NCBI RefSeq assembly: GCF_002128425.1
Contig: NZ_NESS01000008.1
Location: 117,063-181,062 of the forward strand
From: Gottfriedia acidiceleris
GTDB lineage: Bacteria; Bacillota; Bacilli; Bacillales; Bacillaceae_G
Direction of reading: 5' to 3'
DNA length: 64,000 bases
This document shows, one piece after another, positions 38,054 to 47,885 of the stretch. The first letter of the stretch is position 1, and every line of letters begins with the position of its first letter. The notes under the pieces are model-generated. The model worked only from the letters and a program-made list of their open reading frames with translations. It was not told where the DNA came from and searched no databases. Both the position numbers and the translations under genes were made by a program.

Positions 38054-39445
38054 ATGAATAACTTTCTTATCTGCGTAAATGTTGCTATTTTATTAGTACT
38101 TATGTATGGCTTGTATTTTATGCAAAAGAAGCATGTATCTTTTTCAAAACGTGTATTCGCGGGTTTAGGTTTAGGTCTTATTTTTGGTTATATTATTCAT
38201 TTAATCTATGGAACTGAACATGACGTAACAGTTGGAACAATTGACTGGTTTAGCATTGTTGGTAGTGGTTATGTAAAACTATTACAAATGATTGTCATGC
38301 CGCTAGTATTCGTTTCGATTGTCGGAGCGTTTACAAAATTAAAATTAACAAAAAATATTGGTAAAATTAGTACCTTAGTTATTGGGATTCTTCTTGGTAC
38401 AACTGCTATTTCAGCAGCAATTGGAATTGGATCCGCTTTAGGATTTGGACTTGATGGAATAAAACTATCTGCAGGTGCTGTAGAGACTGCTAGAATTACA
38501 GAATTACAAGGACGTGTTCCAACTGTAGAAGCGATGACAATTCCGAACCAAATTCTTGAATTAATTCCAAGTAATCCATTTTTAGATTTAACTGGTGCCC
38601 GTGCCACATCTACAATTGCAGTTGTAATTTTTGCAGCAATTGTGGGGATTGCCTACCTTGGAGTAAAACGTAAAGAACCTGAGACTGCAGAGTTTTTTGC
38701 TAAAATAATTGATACACTTTATAAATTAACGATGAGAGTCGTATCATTAATTCTTCGTTTAACACCTTATGGAATCTTAGCAATTATTACTAAAGTAGCA
38801 GCAACAAGTGATTATGATGCAATCGTGAAATTAGGTAAGTTTGTAATTGCCTCTTATGTGGCATTAATCGCAATGTTTATTGTGCATTTATTATTATTAT
38901 CATTTGCAAAACTAAGCCCAGTAAGATATGTGAAAAAAGCATTACCAACTTTATCATTTGCATTTACATCACGTACAAGTGCTGGAACATTACCGATGAC
39001 TATCAAAACACAAACAAAAGATTTTGGTGTTTCAGAAGGGATTGCAAACTTCGCTGGTTCGTTTGGGCTTTCAATCGGTCAAAATGGATGTGCTGGTATT
39101 TATCCAGCAATGTTAGCTGTTATGGTAGCTCCATCAGCTGGTGTTGATCCAACAAGTGCATCATTTATTATCTCTCTAATTTTAATCGTAGCAATCAGTT
39201 CATTTGGTGTAGCTGGTGTCGGTGGAGGAGCAACTTTTGCAGCGCTGATCGTACTTTCAGTAATGAATCTTCCAATCGCAATCGTTGGACTACTAATCTC
39301 AGTTGAACCTCTAATTGACATGGGCCGTACAGCTCTAAACGTTAGTGGAGCAATGACATCCGGTATCCTAACAAGTAAGGCTACAGGAGAATTCGAAAAA
39401 GAAGTTTATCAGCAATCTAAAGTTGTAGATGTTGTAGAAGCATAA
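38054..39445 (+). CDS. tcyP: L-cystine symporter
   Basis: A 463-residue dicarboxylate/amino acid:cation symporter (DAACS family), the exact length of Bacillus TcyP. 'GSGYVKLLQMIVMPLVFVSIVGAFTKLKLT', 'FTSRTSAGTLPMTI' and 'SIGQNGCAGIYPAM' are the transport-core motifs. It imports cystine. AAGGGGG sits before the ATG at 38054. In B. subtilis tcyP is repressed by CymR; a TAGGAAT near the promoter is suggestive only. Confidence 0.9.
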   Translation: MNNFLICVNVAILLVLMYGLYFMQKKHVSFSKRVFAGLGLGLIFGYIIHLIYGTEHDVTVGTIDWFSIVGSGYVKLLQMIVMPLVFVSIVGAFTKLKLTKNIGKISTLVIGILLGTTAISAAIGIGSALGFGLDGIKLSAGAVETARITELQGRVPTVEAMTIPNQILELIPSNPFLDLTGARATSTIAVVIFAAIVGIAYLGVKRKEPETAEFFAKIIDTLYKLTMRVVSLILRLTPYGILAIITKVAATSDYDAIVKLGKFVIASYVALIAMFIVHLLLLSFAKLSPVRYVKKALPTLSFAFTSRTSAGTLPMTIKTQTKDFGVSEGIANFAGSFGLSIGQNGCAGIYPAMLAVMVAPSAGVDPTSASFIISLILIVAISSFGVAGVGGGATFAALIVLSVMNLPIAIVGLLISVEPLIDMGRTALNVSGAMTSGILTSKATGEFEKEVYQQSKVVDVVEA

Positions 39446-39457
39446 ATTTAATTTGTT

Positions 39458-39490
39458 AAAATGGATAGCCTGAATTGGCTATCCATTTTT
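39458..39490 (+). terminator. Terminator after tcyP
   Basis: AAATGGATAGCC pairs perfectly with GGCTATCCATTT, loop TGAATT, then T-run. Confidence 0.85.
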
Positions 39491-39739
39491 TCGTAATTAC
39501 ATCAATAGAAAACCCAAGATTGAAATTCTGGATCAAATTAAGAAAACAAAAGAAAATCGATAGTAAAATATCAAACTTTACAAACTACGAATCTCGGCTT
39601 TATACTAAAAATAGTTGGAATTTTCTTTCGATTTTTAATGCGGTAATTTTGAAATTTATTTTCAAAAATTGAAACGAATAGTTCAACGATTAGGCTTGTG
39701 AAAGTTTGGCTATTTTATCTTAATGGGAGGAGATTTAAA

Positions 39740-41134
39740 TTGACTCGAATTACTCGAAGAATTGTAACATCTACGCTATCACTTGCTTTGGCCACTACAA
39801 CAGGGTCTGTCAGCTATGCTCAAACAAATGCAGAGAAAACCTCAATCCAGGCAGAGGTGAATGGAATGAAACAAATCAAACAGGGCGAGAACTTTCCCAT
39901 ATTGAGTAAAGTAAAACGACCTGAGGAAGTTGGATTCTCATCTGAGAAATTAAAACAAGTAGATGAATTGATTCAGCAGGACGTAAACAATGGTTTTCCA
40001 GGTGCAGTTCTAATGATTATCAAAGATGGGAAAATCGTAAAAAACACTGCATATGGGTATTCGAAAAAATACGATGGCCTGTCACCACTGAAACATCCTC
40101 AGAAGATGAAGACTAATACAATGTTTGATTTGGCATCAAACACTAAAATGTATGCAGTTAACTTCGCATTGCAACATCTTGTTAGTATAGGGAAAATAGA
40201 CTTGAATTCAACTGTACAATCATACTTTCCAAATTTTAAAGATAAATCAACTGATACGATTAAAGGGAAGGATACCTTACGCTTAATCGATATTTTACAC
40301 CACACTGCTGGTTTTCCAGCTGATCCGCAATATCACAATCCTACTGTAGCAGGTTCCCTATATACACAAGACCGTAATGAAACATTTGAGAAAATCGCTG
40401 AAACACCGTTAGAATACGTACCTGGTACGAAAAATATTTATAGTGACGTAGATTATATGATTCTCGGTTTTATTATCGAAAAAGTAACTGGAAAGCGGCT
40501 AGATGACTATGTAGAAAATACAATTTATAAGCCGTTAGGTCTAAAACACACTATGTTTAACCCGTTGCAAAAAGGATTCAAACCGAAAGATTTCGCGGCA
40601 ACAGAGTTAATGGGGAATTCACGTGACGGTGTCATCTCCTTCCCAAATATTCGTACATACACAATACAGGGAGAAGTGCACGATGAGAAAGCTTACTACT
40701 CTATGGGTGGCGTATCGGGGCATGCTGGACTTTTCTCGACGACAAGCGATTTAGCGGTTCTGTTGCAAGTAATGTTAAACGGAGGTGGATATGGCAAAGT
40801 AGAACTATTTGATCAAAAGACGGTCGATCAGTTTTCAGCACCTTCAGATTTAAATCCAACATACGGTTTAGGGTGGAGAAGAAACGGCTCACCAAGTATG
40901 TCGTCTACGTTTGGATTGTATGCAAGTCCAAATGCGATTGGACATACCGGTTGGGTAGGCACGCTGACCATTATAGATCCAGATAATAATTTAGGAATTG
41001 TCTTATTGACCAATAAAAAACATACACCCGTAATTGATCCAGTAACAAATCCAAATAAATTTGAAGGAGATGACTTTGCAACTGGACAATATAAAGCCGT
41101 GGCGACTGCTGTGTATGAAGCATTAATTAAGTAA
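39740..41134 (+). CDS. Secreted serine hydrolase (class C beta-lactamase/DD-peptidase fold, YbbE-like)
   Basis: A 464-residue protein with a signal peptide ending near 'VSYAQ'. The catalytic Ser133-x-x-Lys136 is in 'ASNTKM', the Tyr motif in 'YSDVDYM' and the third motif is 'HTG' (near residue 400) as in esterase/YbbE-type members rather than KTG. It probably cleaves or modifies muropeptides outside the cell, or acts as an esterase. GGGAGGAG lies before the TTG at 39740; upstream residues in the frame do not look like a signal peptide. Confidence 0.83.
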   Translation: MTRITRRIVTSTLSLALATTTGSVSYAQTNAEKTSIQAEVNGMKQIKQGENFPILSKVKRPEEVGFSSEKLKQVDELIQQDVNNGFPGAVLMIIKDGKIVKNTAYGYSKKYDGLSPLKHPQKMKTNTMFDLASNTKMYAVNFALQHLVSIGKIDLNSTVQSYFPNFKDKSTDTIKGKDTLRLIDILHHTAGFPADPQYHNPTVAGSLYTQDRNETFEKIAETPLEYVPGTKNIYSDVDYMILGFIIEKVTGKRLDDYVENTIYKPLGLKHTMFNPLQKGFKPKDFAATELMGNSRDGVISFPNIRTYTIQGEVHDEKAYYSMGGVSGHAGLFSTTSDLAVLLQVMLNGGGYGKVELFDQKTVDQFSAPSDLNPTYGLGWRRNGSPSMSSTFGLYASPNAIGHTGWVGTLTIIDPDNNLGIVLLTNKKHTPVIDPVTNPNKFEGDDFATGQYKAVATAVYEALIK

Positions 41135-41190
41135 TTGTTGAAATGGAATTTATCTCGTTCGAAAGCTTTGTTCATTTATTCTTGAATAGG

Positions 41191-41229
41191 AAAGAGAAAA
41201 ATCTTCTAGATTGAATGATTTTTCTCTTT
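41191..41229 (+). terminator. Terminator after the serine hydrolase gene
   Basis: AAAGAGAAAAATC pairs with GATTTTTCTCTTT, then TTT. Confidence 0.8.
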
Positions 41230-41306
41230 TTTATAATCCTCATAAAAAAGTCCATTAATAACTCAAAATGTTCTAGTCAGTGATATAAATCCTATTAAAA
41301 ATATTA

Positions 41307-41366
41307 TTGCAAATGCAACAATATTAAGTTAGATTTAATGTATAGATTTTTTTATTGCATTTGCAA
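41307..41366. promoter_or_regulatory. Paired operator-like sites upstream of the PaiB-like gene
   Basis: TTGCAAATGCAA (41307-41318) and TTGCATTTGCAA (41355-41366) are both TTGCA-2-TGCAA palindromes and are reverse complements of each other. They bracket the likely promoter 30-90 bases before the start. Confidence 0.5.
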
Positions 41367-41394
41367 CAAAATGAATAGGGAGGTATTACGGATT

Positions 41395-42030
41395 ATGTAT
41401 ATTCCAAAATATTATAAAGTTACAAATCCAAAGGAAATTTGGAATTTCGTTCAAAAAAACTCTTTTGGCACAATAATCACTACAAAACAGGGTAAACCAA
41501 TTGCTACACATTTACCTTTAGGGCTAAGTAAAAAAGGTGAAGATTATTATATTACTGGTCATATTGCATATGGAAATCCACAATGGAGAACATTTGAGAA
41601 CAGTAAAGAAGTGCTTGTTATGTTTCAAGGACCTCACGCTTATATTTCGTCTTCTTGGTACGAAGTTGAGGAAGTATCAACGTGGAATTATCAAGCTGTG
41701 CATGTATACGGTAAAGCAAGCATTTTAGAGAGAGATGAATTAGTAGATGAATTAACAATCATGCTAGAAAAGTATGAAAAAAATCGTGAAAAACCAGTTT
41801 TGTGGGATAAACTTTCTCCACAAATTTTAGAAAGTGAACTAAAAGGTATTGTTGGATTTAAGATTAAGGTGGATGAAATTCAGGCTTCATATAAATTAAG
41901 TCAGAACAGAAACGAAAAGGATTACCTTAATATTATTGATCATTTACATAAAGAAGAGGATCCATATTCAAAACAAATGGCTGAACTGATGGGAAAGAGA
42001 TTTGAAGATTTATCTTTAAAGGAATGCTAG
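41395..42030 (+). CDS. PaiB-like FMN-binding protein
   Basis: A 211-residue protein of the PaiB family ('MYIPKYYKVTNPKEIWNFVQKNSFGTIIT', 'GNPQWRTFENSKEVLVMFQGPHAYISSSWY', 'TWNYQAVHVYGKA'). PaiB has a flavin-reductase-like split barrel and was named as a negative regulator of sporulation and protease genes. No paiA is adjacent. GGGAGG precedes the ATG at 41395, where family homology begins. Confidence 0.88.
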   Translation: MYIPKYYKVTNPKEIWNFVQKNSFGTIITTKQGKPIATHLPLGLSKKGEDYYITGHIAYGNPQWRTFENSKEVLVMFQGPHAYISSSWYEVEEVSTWNYQAVHVYGKASILERDELVDELTIMLEKYEKNREKPVLWDKLSPQILESELKGIVGFKIKVDEIQASYKLSQNRNEKDYLNIIDHLHKEEDPYSKQMAELMGKRFEDLSLKEC

Positions 42031-42096
42031 AAGTAGTAAAGATGGTTTTAAAATTTGAAATTGAACTAATACATTTCATTAATTGCATATAAAGAA

Positions 42097-42126
42097 CTAA
42101 AAGCTGTCATTTAAGATAGCTTTTTT
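42097..42126 (+). terminator. Terminator after the PaiB-like gene
   Basis: AAAAGCTGTC pairs with GATAGCTTTT, followed by T-run. Confidence 0.75.
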
Positions 42127-42187
42127 TTGGTTCAAAATTAAATAATTAAGTATGACAAAAAACATCAGTTAGGAGATGTGAAAGCAG

Positions 42188-42367
42188 ATGTTGATTGTGT
42201 TACTTACGATACCAATTATATTAATAGGATTATTATGTTTATGGGTTTCAATTTTTAATAAAAAGAAGCTTATTTTTAAGAAAATATGTTATTTCTTAAT
42301 AGGAATAACAATGTTAATTATCGCGATTTATCTATTGGATTTCTATTTGTTTTTTCGTTTTGAGTAG
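42188..42367 (+). CDS. Small two-helix membrane protein
   Basis: A 59-residue protein (MLIVLLTIPIILIGLL...) with two hydrophobic helices separated by a lysine-rich loop (NKKKLIFKK). AGGAG lies 9-11 bases before the ATG. The function is unknown. Flanked by a terminator upstream and 240 gene-free bases downstream. Confidence 0.6.
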   Translation: MLIVLLTIPIILIGLLCLWVSIFNKKKLIFKKICYFLIGITMLIIAIYLLDFYLFFRFE

Positions 42368-42610
42368 AGCAAGTGTTTTACTAAAGAATATTAGCTTCCA
42401 TGCAACCCATCAAAATTATTTTAGCTAAACAGAAATATTTTTATGGAAGAGACAGAAGAATAATCAGAACCTATGGTAATATTAAATTACATATATTTCC
42501 AAATCCTTCAAAAAATGTTCTTAAGTTAAATTTATACCGAACTTTCTAGGTTAGCTAATAAAAAATATAAAAATACATAATATAAAAATACTAGTGAAGA
42601 GGAGTATAGA

Positions 42611-43591
42611 ATGAAAGAATTTTTACAGCTTTTAAAAAAGGGTAATAAATCTGCATTATTAGCAGCCATTGTTAACGCGGTAATAGCGATATTAAAAGGA
42701 ATAGGGTTTAGTATGACAGGAAGCGTTGCACTTTTTGCGGAGATGATGCATAGTGCCGCCGATACTGCAAACCAACTCTTTGTATTTAGCGGTTCAGCCT
42801 TAAGTAAAAAGGCACCAACAGATCGGTTTCCAAACGGATTTGGTCGACTTGTTAATTTAGTTTTACTAGGAGCGGTATTAATAGTAGGAATAATGGCGTA
42901 TGAAACGATTGTCGAAGGAATCCAGCACATCATACATCCAAGCCACTCTTCAGGTCTGGCTATCACTTTAGCTATTTTAGGTGCTTCGGTAGTGCTTGAA
43001 GCATTTGTACTTTATAAAGCAATGAAAGAAATTAGTCATGAATTAGGAATAACAACACGAGGTTTTGGAGTAGTTACTGCGGCAATTTCTAATTTAGGAA
43101 AAGCGAGACCAGCTACAAAATTAGTTTTCTTAGAAGATACAGTAGCAACTTTAGGTGGATTATTAGCGATGATTGCTGTAATCATTGCTTACTTTACACC
43201 ATTTCATCAAGCTGAAGGTATTGCTTCCGTCATCATCGGTATTTTGATGTTCCTTGTCGTTGGAAAAGTATTTCTTGATAATGCTGCCGGGGTAATTGGT
43301 GAATCTGATGAAGAAATGGAAGACAAGATTGGTGAGTTGGTAATGGAAGATCCAGATGTCAAAGATATTCAAGCTCTTACGGTTGTTAAAGAGGGTGAAG
43401 ATTTACATGTTGAATTAGAAATTGAACTTGACCCAAATTTAACGGTAGCTCAAGCCGATGACATAAAAGACCGATTAGAAGAAAAAATTATGAAAGAAAA
43501 AGGTGTAACTGACGTAATTATCGAATTGGACGAAGATGACGGAATTCAAAATTGGACTGAAGAAAATAAAACGGAATTAATTGAAAAATAG
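42611..43591 (+). CDS. Cation diffusion facilitator (metal efflux)
   Basis: A 326-residue CDF transporter. Helix 2 carries 'AEMMHSAADTANQ', the place of the HxxxD metal site, followed by 'DRFPNGFGRLVNL'; a second D/H-rich site occurs near 'FLEDTVATLGG'; and the C-terminal 100 residues form the cytoplasmic ferredoxin-like domain ('EDPDVKDIQALTVVKEGEDLHVELEIELDP'). It exports divalent cations in exchange for protons. GAGGAG precedes the ATG. Confidence 0.88.
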   Translation: MKEFLQLLKKGNKSALLAAIVNAVIAILKGIGFSMTGSVALFAEMMHSAADTANQLFVFSGSALSKKAPTDRFPNGFGRLVNLVLLGAVLIVGIMAYETIVEGIQHIIHPSHSSGLAITLAILGASVVLEAFVLYKAMKEISHELGITTRGFGVVTAAISNLGKARPATKLVFLEDTVATLGGLLAMIAVIIAYFTPFHQAEGIASVIIGILMFLVVGKVFLDNAAGVIGESDEEMEDKIGELVMEDPDVKDIQALTVVKEGEDLHVELEIELDPNLTVAQADDIKDRLEEKIMKEKGVTDVIIELDEDDGIQNWTEENKTELIEK

Positions 43592-43668
43592 TAAAGTTGG
43601 AACGGCAATACTTTTTTGTCGTTTCTTTTTAATTTGGAGAGTTTTGTTTAACTACCGTATTTTAAGGG

Positions 43669-43695
43669 AAAGGACTTGGTTATTTCAAGTCCTTT
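43669..43695 (+). terminator. Terminator after the CDF gene
   Basis: AAAGGACTTG pairs perfectly with CAAGTCCTTT, then TT. Confidence 0.8.
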
Positions 43696-43721
43696 TTATA
43701 TTATGAAAAAATAATATAAAA

Positions 43722-44495
43722 TTAGCTTTCTAGTTGATTATTTAGTTCTGTAATATCCTCATTTATTTTCAATTCTTTTTCTTCTTCATCTGTAGTTACA
43801 TTTTTAGGCATACCACGTTTGTATTTCTTCGTCTTAGTATCTTGAGTAAATCTTCCTTTATATGCTCCTCTGATTCCATATAACTTAGACTCTGTATTTA
43901 TGGCATCTTTATCATCCACTAAAAAAGCGACCATATTTTGCCCGGCTTTAGAATTGGGTATACCTTCTAACGATACTTCAAGTTTTTCCTGTAACTCTGA
44001 ATTAGATAAATTATTGAACTTTTTATCTAGACCGAAGTCTTTTTTTGAAATTATTCCTCCATATTCTAAAATCGATATTGTCTTTCCTTTTAAATTTTTA
44101 TCTCCTAATAGAACATGTTTGATTTTAAAAGTTAGTTTAGTATATGGTCTTCCAATTCCATCATTATTTTTTATGACATACGGTTCTGAGGATTTTACTG
44201 TACCTTTTACGACTAAATCGGAATCTTTCATCAAGTCCTCAACTCTATCAAAGTTTCCAAAAAGTGATGCACTTGCAACTACAGTTTCTATTTTATTACT
44301 AGAAGGGTTATTTAATTGATTTTTTGAAGGATTAGTTTTTTTGTCATCTAAATTTTTTTTGAAATTTTTGTTTTCTTCTATCATGTTTGCGGTATTGTTT
44401 TGTTTAGTTGGTTTTTGATTATTTATATAAAAGTAAATTAGTGAACTAAATGATAAAGAAACTAAAACACTAAAAATAATTATATTTTTTTTCAA
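43722..44495 (-). CDS. Membrane-anchored exported protein of unknown function
   Basis: A 257-residue protein with one N-terminal membrane helix (KKNIIIFSVLVSLSFSSLIYF), a low-complexity Lys/Asn linker (about 25-60) and an outer domain with 'LMKDSDLVVKGTVKSSEPYVIK', 'TKLTFKIKHVLLGD' and 'GKTISILEYGGII'. I do not recognise a named family. The TTG at 44495 is chosen from AAGGAGG upstream. It starts 14 bases after the end of the broken metalloprotease gene and must be co-transcribed with it, so the pair may have worked together. Confidence 0.7.
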   Translation of the reverse strand: MKKNIIIFSVLVSLSFSSLIYFYINNQKPTKQNNTANMIEENKNFKKNLDDKKTNPSKNQLNNPSSNKIETVVASASLFGNFDRVEDLMKDSDLVVKGTVKSSEPYVIKNNDGIGRPYTKLTFKIKHVLLGDKNLKGKTISILEYGGIISKKDFGLDKKFNNLSNSELQEKLEVSLEGIPNSKAGQNMVAFLVDDKDAINTESKLYGIRGAYKGRFTQDTKTKKYKRGMPKNVTTDEEEKELKINEDITELNNQLES

Positions 44496-44508
44496 TTCTA
44501 TTTCCTCC

Positions 44509-45087
44509 TTATTTATAAATGGAATTGATTCCTTTAAATTGATCATTTACGGGAATATTGGTGGTTGACTGGTTTCCATTTTTATTCATTAAATTTCCAT
44601 AAATATTTGTGTGATTTAAACCAAATGCATGTCCTATTTCATGGGCATGAACGAGTCATTTTTTCCAATCCGTTAATTTATTATAAGTTTCAGATTGTAA
44701 ATCTATATATGCCCAGTACCAATCATTTTTTGAAGCATCAACATTTTTTTTTCCATACATAAAATATGTGATTCCAGCTACCCCATAGTCTTTAGCAGTA
44801 ATTTTATATACATCAATAACAGAAGAAGATTTAGTAGTCGTTTCTCTAAAGGAAATTGGTGTTGTAATAGTTCCATAGATCCATTTATTCATAGCATCTT
44901 TAAATTTTTGCTTTTCTGAACCTAATGAACTATCTAGAAAATAATATTGTCTGTTTTGTCCATAATTACCTTCACCATTAACTAGTTTGTGGCCATATGT
45001 ATTATAGGCATACGACGTTTTGAATGGGAAAGAGAAACTTGTTAATATACAAAATATAACAATTAAACTTGTAAATAATTTTTTCAT
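44509..45087 (-). pseudogene. Secreted metzincin-type metalloprotease interrupted by an in-frame TGA
   Basis: An intact signal peptide (MKKLFTSLIVIFCILTSF...TSYA) and about 115 mature residues run to a TGA at 44656-44658. The same frame then continues for 48 residues, beginning 'LVHAHEIGHAFGLNHTNIYGNLM', which holds the metzincin zinc motif HExxHxxGxxH, and ends with TAA at 44509-44511. The stop therefore removes the active site. TGG to TGA is a one-base change. As read here the gene makes only an inactive fragment; read-through or a sequencing error are the alternatives. Confidence 0.8.
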
Positions 45088-45585
45088 ACTCTCTCTCCTT
45101 TATAAATTTATTTTTTGAATAGACGTGGAATTAATTCCCTGTACATGTATATATTACCAAAATATACTTTTTGTATCGTACCATTAAATGTATTGTTTGT
45201 GAATGTTTTAACAAAATGTATTGTAGAGTGTTTGTTTTCTCATAAATCAATAGATTCTTAAAGGATTCAATCAAAAAGGAAAGAATTATATTAATTGTAC
45301 AAATTTTTTGATGAAAGTTTGTTACGAAATTTATAGAGATATTACATTAAGATGTTAAAATACATGTTTTAGTTAAAGGTATATTAAGGAAAAATTATCA
45401 AAAAGATAACAAGTAGTTTTCTTGTATAGTAGTGTTAGGGGAATTAGGACAATTCTATGTCTTGAAGTGAATTGAATAATTCTAATCTACTATAACGTAC
45501 ATAAAAAGATAAATCTTAGAATGAAAATGAATGGTTCTTTGAAAAACGTGAAATTATGTAATCGGTATGACGAGGAGGAATGATC

Positions 45586-46974
45586 ATGTTTGAATTTGAA
45601 AATATAGAACAGTTTGCAAGAATAAAAGTTATTGGTGTTGGTGGCGGAGGAAATAATGCCGTTAACCGAATGATTGAAGATGGAGTAGAAGGCGTTGAAT
45701 TCATCGCTTTTAATACAGATGCTCAAGCACTAAAACAATCAAAAGCTGAAATTACAATGCAAATCGGAGCAACGTTGACACGTGGTTTAGGAGCAGGTGC
45801 AAATCCTGAAATTGGAAAAAGAGCTGTAGAAGAAAGTAAGTCACAAATTGAAGAAGTACTAAAAGGAGCTGACATGGTTTTCGTTACAGCTGGAATGGGT
45901 GGCGGAACAGGTACAGGGGCAGCACCTGAAGTTGCAAAAATTGCTCGAAAGCTTGGTGCTCTAACAATTGGAGTAGTAACCCGACCTTTCAAATTTGAAG
46001 GGAAAAAGCGTGCAACAAATGCTGAAGGTGGAATTAAAGCACTTAGAGAAGCAGTTGATACATTAATTATCATTCCAAACGATCGACTATTAGAGCTAGT
46101 TGATAAAAAAACACCGATGCTTGAAGCATTCCGTGAAGCGGATAATGTACTTAGACAAGGGGTTCAAGGGATTTCCGACTTAATCGCAGTACCAGGATTA
46201 ATCAATCTTGACTTTGCTGATGTTAAAACAGTCATGTCTCATAAAGGGACAGCCCTTATGGGAATTGGTATTGCTAAAGGTAAAGACCGCGCTACAATCG
46301 CTGCTCAAAAGGCATTAAACTCTCCGTTACTTGAAACTTCTATTAATGGAGCTCATGGTGTTATCATGAATATAACTGGAGGACGTAACTTAAGTCTATT
46401 TGAAGTACAAGAAGCTGCAGACATCGTTGCCTCAGCATCACATGAAGAATTAAATATGATTTTCGGTTCAGTAATCGACGAAAACTTAAAAGATGAAATT
46501 ATCGTAACTGTTATTGCCACAGGATTTGCGGACAAAGAAGAGAAAATGGTAAGAACATCTTCTAGACCAATAGAAGAAGCACCTAGCTTATACAATAGAG
46601 AGCAACGATTCCAACAAGATCAGAGATATCGTAATGACCAACAGCAAGATTACGCTCGATATAATGAGCCTCAAGACTACGGTCGATACACAGAACAGCA
46701 GGATTATAGCCGTTACAAAGAACAAAAAGAATATAATCGCTATAATGAGCAACAAGATTATGGTCGATATAATGAGCAAAATGATTACGGACGCTATAAT
46801 GAACAGCAAGATTATAACCGTTACTCAGAGCGACATGATAATAATCGTTACACAGAACAACAAGATTACGGAAGATATAATGAGCAACAAGAATATGGCC
46901 GATACAATGAGAAGGAAGATTCAACTTCATACATTCCGGCGTTCTTACGTAATCGAAAAAACAGAAATAGATAG
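45586..46974 (+). CDS. ftsZ: FtsZ-like tubulin homologue with a tyrosine-rich repeat linker
   Basis: A 462-residue FtsZ. The GTPase core is intact: '[15 protein letters not shown]', the signature GGGTGTG at about residue 106, and the T7 loop 'NLDFADV' at about 207. The C-terminal peptide '[15 protein letters not shown]' matches the FtsA/SepF/EzrA-binding tail. Between them, residues 354-443 are ten copies of a 9-residue unit of the type QDYGRYNEQ. FtsZ polymerises at the division site. Here it stands alone, with no ftsA, sbp or bpr and with a dead protease gene upstream, so it is probably a second ftsZ. The ATG at 45586 is 7 bases after GAGGAGG; the ATG at 45580 is too close. Confidence 0.93.
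   Translation: MFEFENIEQFARIKVIGVGGGGNNAVNRMIEDGVEGVEFIAFNTDAQALKQSKAEITMQIGATLTRGLGAGANPEIGKRAVEESKSQIEEVLKGADMVFVTAGMGGGTGTGAAPEVAKIARKLGALTIGVVTRPFKFEGKKRATNAEGGIKALREAVDTLIIIPNDRLLELVDKKTPMLEAFREADNVLRQGVQGISDLIAVPGLINLDFADVKTVMSHKGTALMGIGIAKGKDRATIAAQKALNSPLLETSINGAHGVIMNITGGRNLSLFEVQEAADIVASASHEELNMIFGSVIDENLKDEIIVTVIATGFADKEEKMVRTSSRPIEEAPSLYNREQRFQQDQRYRNDQQQDYARYNEPQDYGRYTEQQDYSRYKEQKEYNRYNEQQDYGRYNEQNDYGRYNEQQDYNRYSERHDNNRYTEQQDYGRYNEQQEYGRYNEKEDSTSYIPAFLRNRKNRNR
46645..46914 (+). repeat. Ten tandem 27-bp repeats encoding the FtsZ linker
   Basis: Ten consecutive in-frame 27-base units encode variants of Q-D-Y-G-R-Y-N-E-Q. Most substitutions are at the G, N and second Q positions, while both tyrosines and the arginine are nearly constant. 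Confidence 0.9.
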
Positions 46975-46993
46975 ATTTATAGATGTAGAGAAG

Positions 46994-47017
46994 GACATGA
47001 GTGTTGATGCTCATGTC
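46994..47017 (+). terminator. Terminator after the ftsZ-like gene
   Basis: GACATGAG pairs perfectly with CTCATGTC, followed by TTTTTATTT. Confidence 0.85.
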
Positions 47018-47086
47018 TTTTTATTTAAATGACAGTGAAGAAGTCAACACCTTAAAATTACTATTGTAGGACCATTCCATTCCATT

Positions 47087-47293
47087 TTACTCCGGTTTAC
47101 ATTTGATTTCTGCTTTAACTTCATTTCTATTTTTCTTCCAATCTAAAAATACTAATAATGGACCTGTACAAAAAAATAATACCTGTAACAAAAGAACATA
47201 CAATTTATACTTATGAAACTCAGGACCAACTATTATCAATACCGTAAACATTATGTAAGAAATTATAATTAATGATTTTTTTGCTAATGTCAT
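47087..47293 (-). CDS. Small two-helix membrane protein
   Basis: A 68-residue protein with two hydrophobic helices (about 6-24 and 30-49) and a charged C-terminus (DWKKNRNEVKAEIKCKPE). AGGAGG lies before the ATG, so translation is likely. No family is recognised. The 590 bases upstream, to the sigma-factor gene, hold no gene or clear structure. Confidence 0.6.
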   Translation of the reverse strand: MTLAKKSLIIISYIMFTVLIIVGPEFHKYKLYVLLLQVLFFCTGPLLVFLDWKKNRNEVKAEIKCKPE

Positions 47294-47885
47294 AATATTA
47301 TCCTCCTGTTCCTATATGTTACTCCTGTTATTTACTGGTTCTTTTCACATAACCCCCATAAGCAGATTCAATCCCCCTAGTATTAACTTAGTACTTAATA
47401 TTACCGCAGAAGTTAAAAATCGAATTAATCTTTTTCAAACTATCACCTTTTTTTAGTAAGCGTTAACAAAATTATCTTAACATTTAAAAAGGTAAAATTC
47501 ACAAAAACTCAATGTTATTATTGTGAACTTTTCGTATTCTTTCAACAGCCATTTTTACTGCTATTGACCTATTCTTATATTATTTTTGAAAAAATTTAAA
47601 TCTTCACCAAGACTCATCTTATGTCTTTAATTATAGTAATCTGGAGAATGAATTCAGAGGAAATAAAGGCTAGGTTATACTTATAACTAATAAAACTAGT
47701 ATTTAACATTTCCAAATAAGCGGGTTGACCAAATTAATTAAGAATTAAATAGAAGTGAATAAAATTTTTAAAAAGTTAACACTGACATTCTGTATGTCAA
47801 AGCTTACTAAAAAATGTAAAAAGATTAAAACTTTTTTGGCTCTCAGTAGTCTAATATATAGAACACCGAGATGGAGGGATTGAGA

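Noticed and set aside
39475..39672. 65-codon frame after tcyP
   Set aside because: It starts inside the tcyP terminator, lacks a ribosome binding site and reads like AT-rich noncoding sequence.
44656..44658. Selenocysteine at the in-frame TGA of the metalloprotease
   Set aside because: No selenocysteine-insertion hairpin is apparent, metzincins have no selenocysteine there, and a one-base TGG to TGA change is simpler.
46583..47032. Long alternative reading frames on both strands across the FtsZ linker
   Set aside because: They arise from the 27-base tandem repeat, which lacks stops in several frames. Their proteins are repetitive and have no ribosome binding sites.
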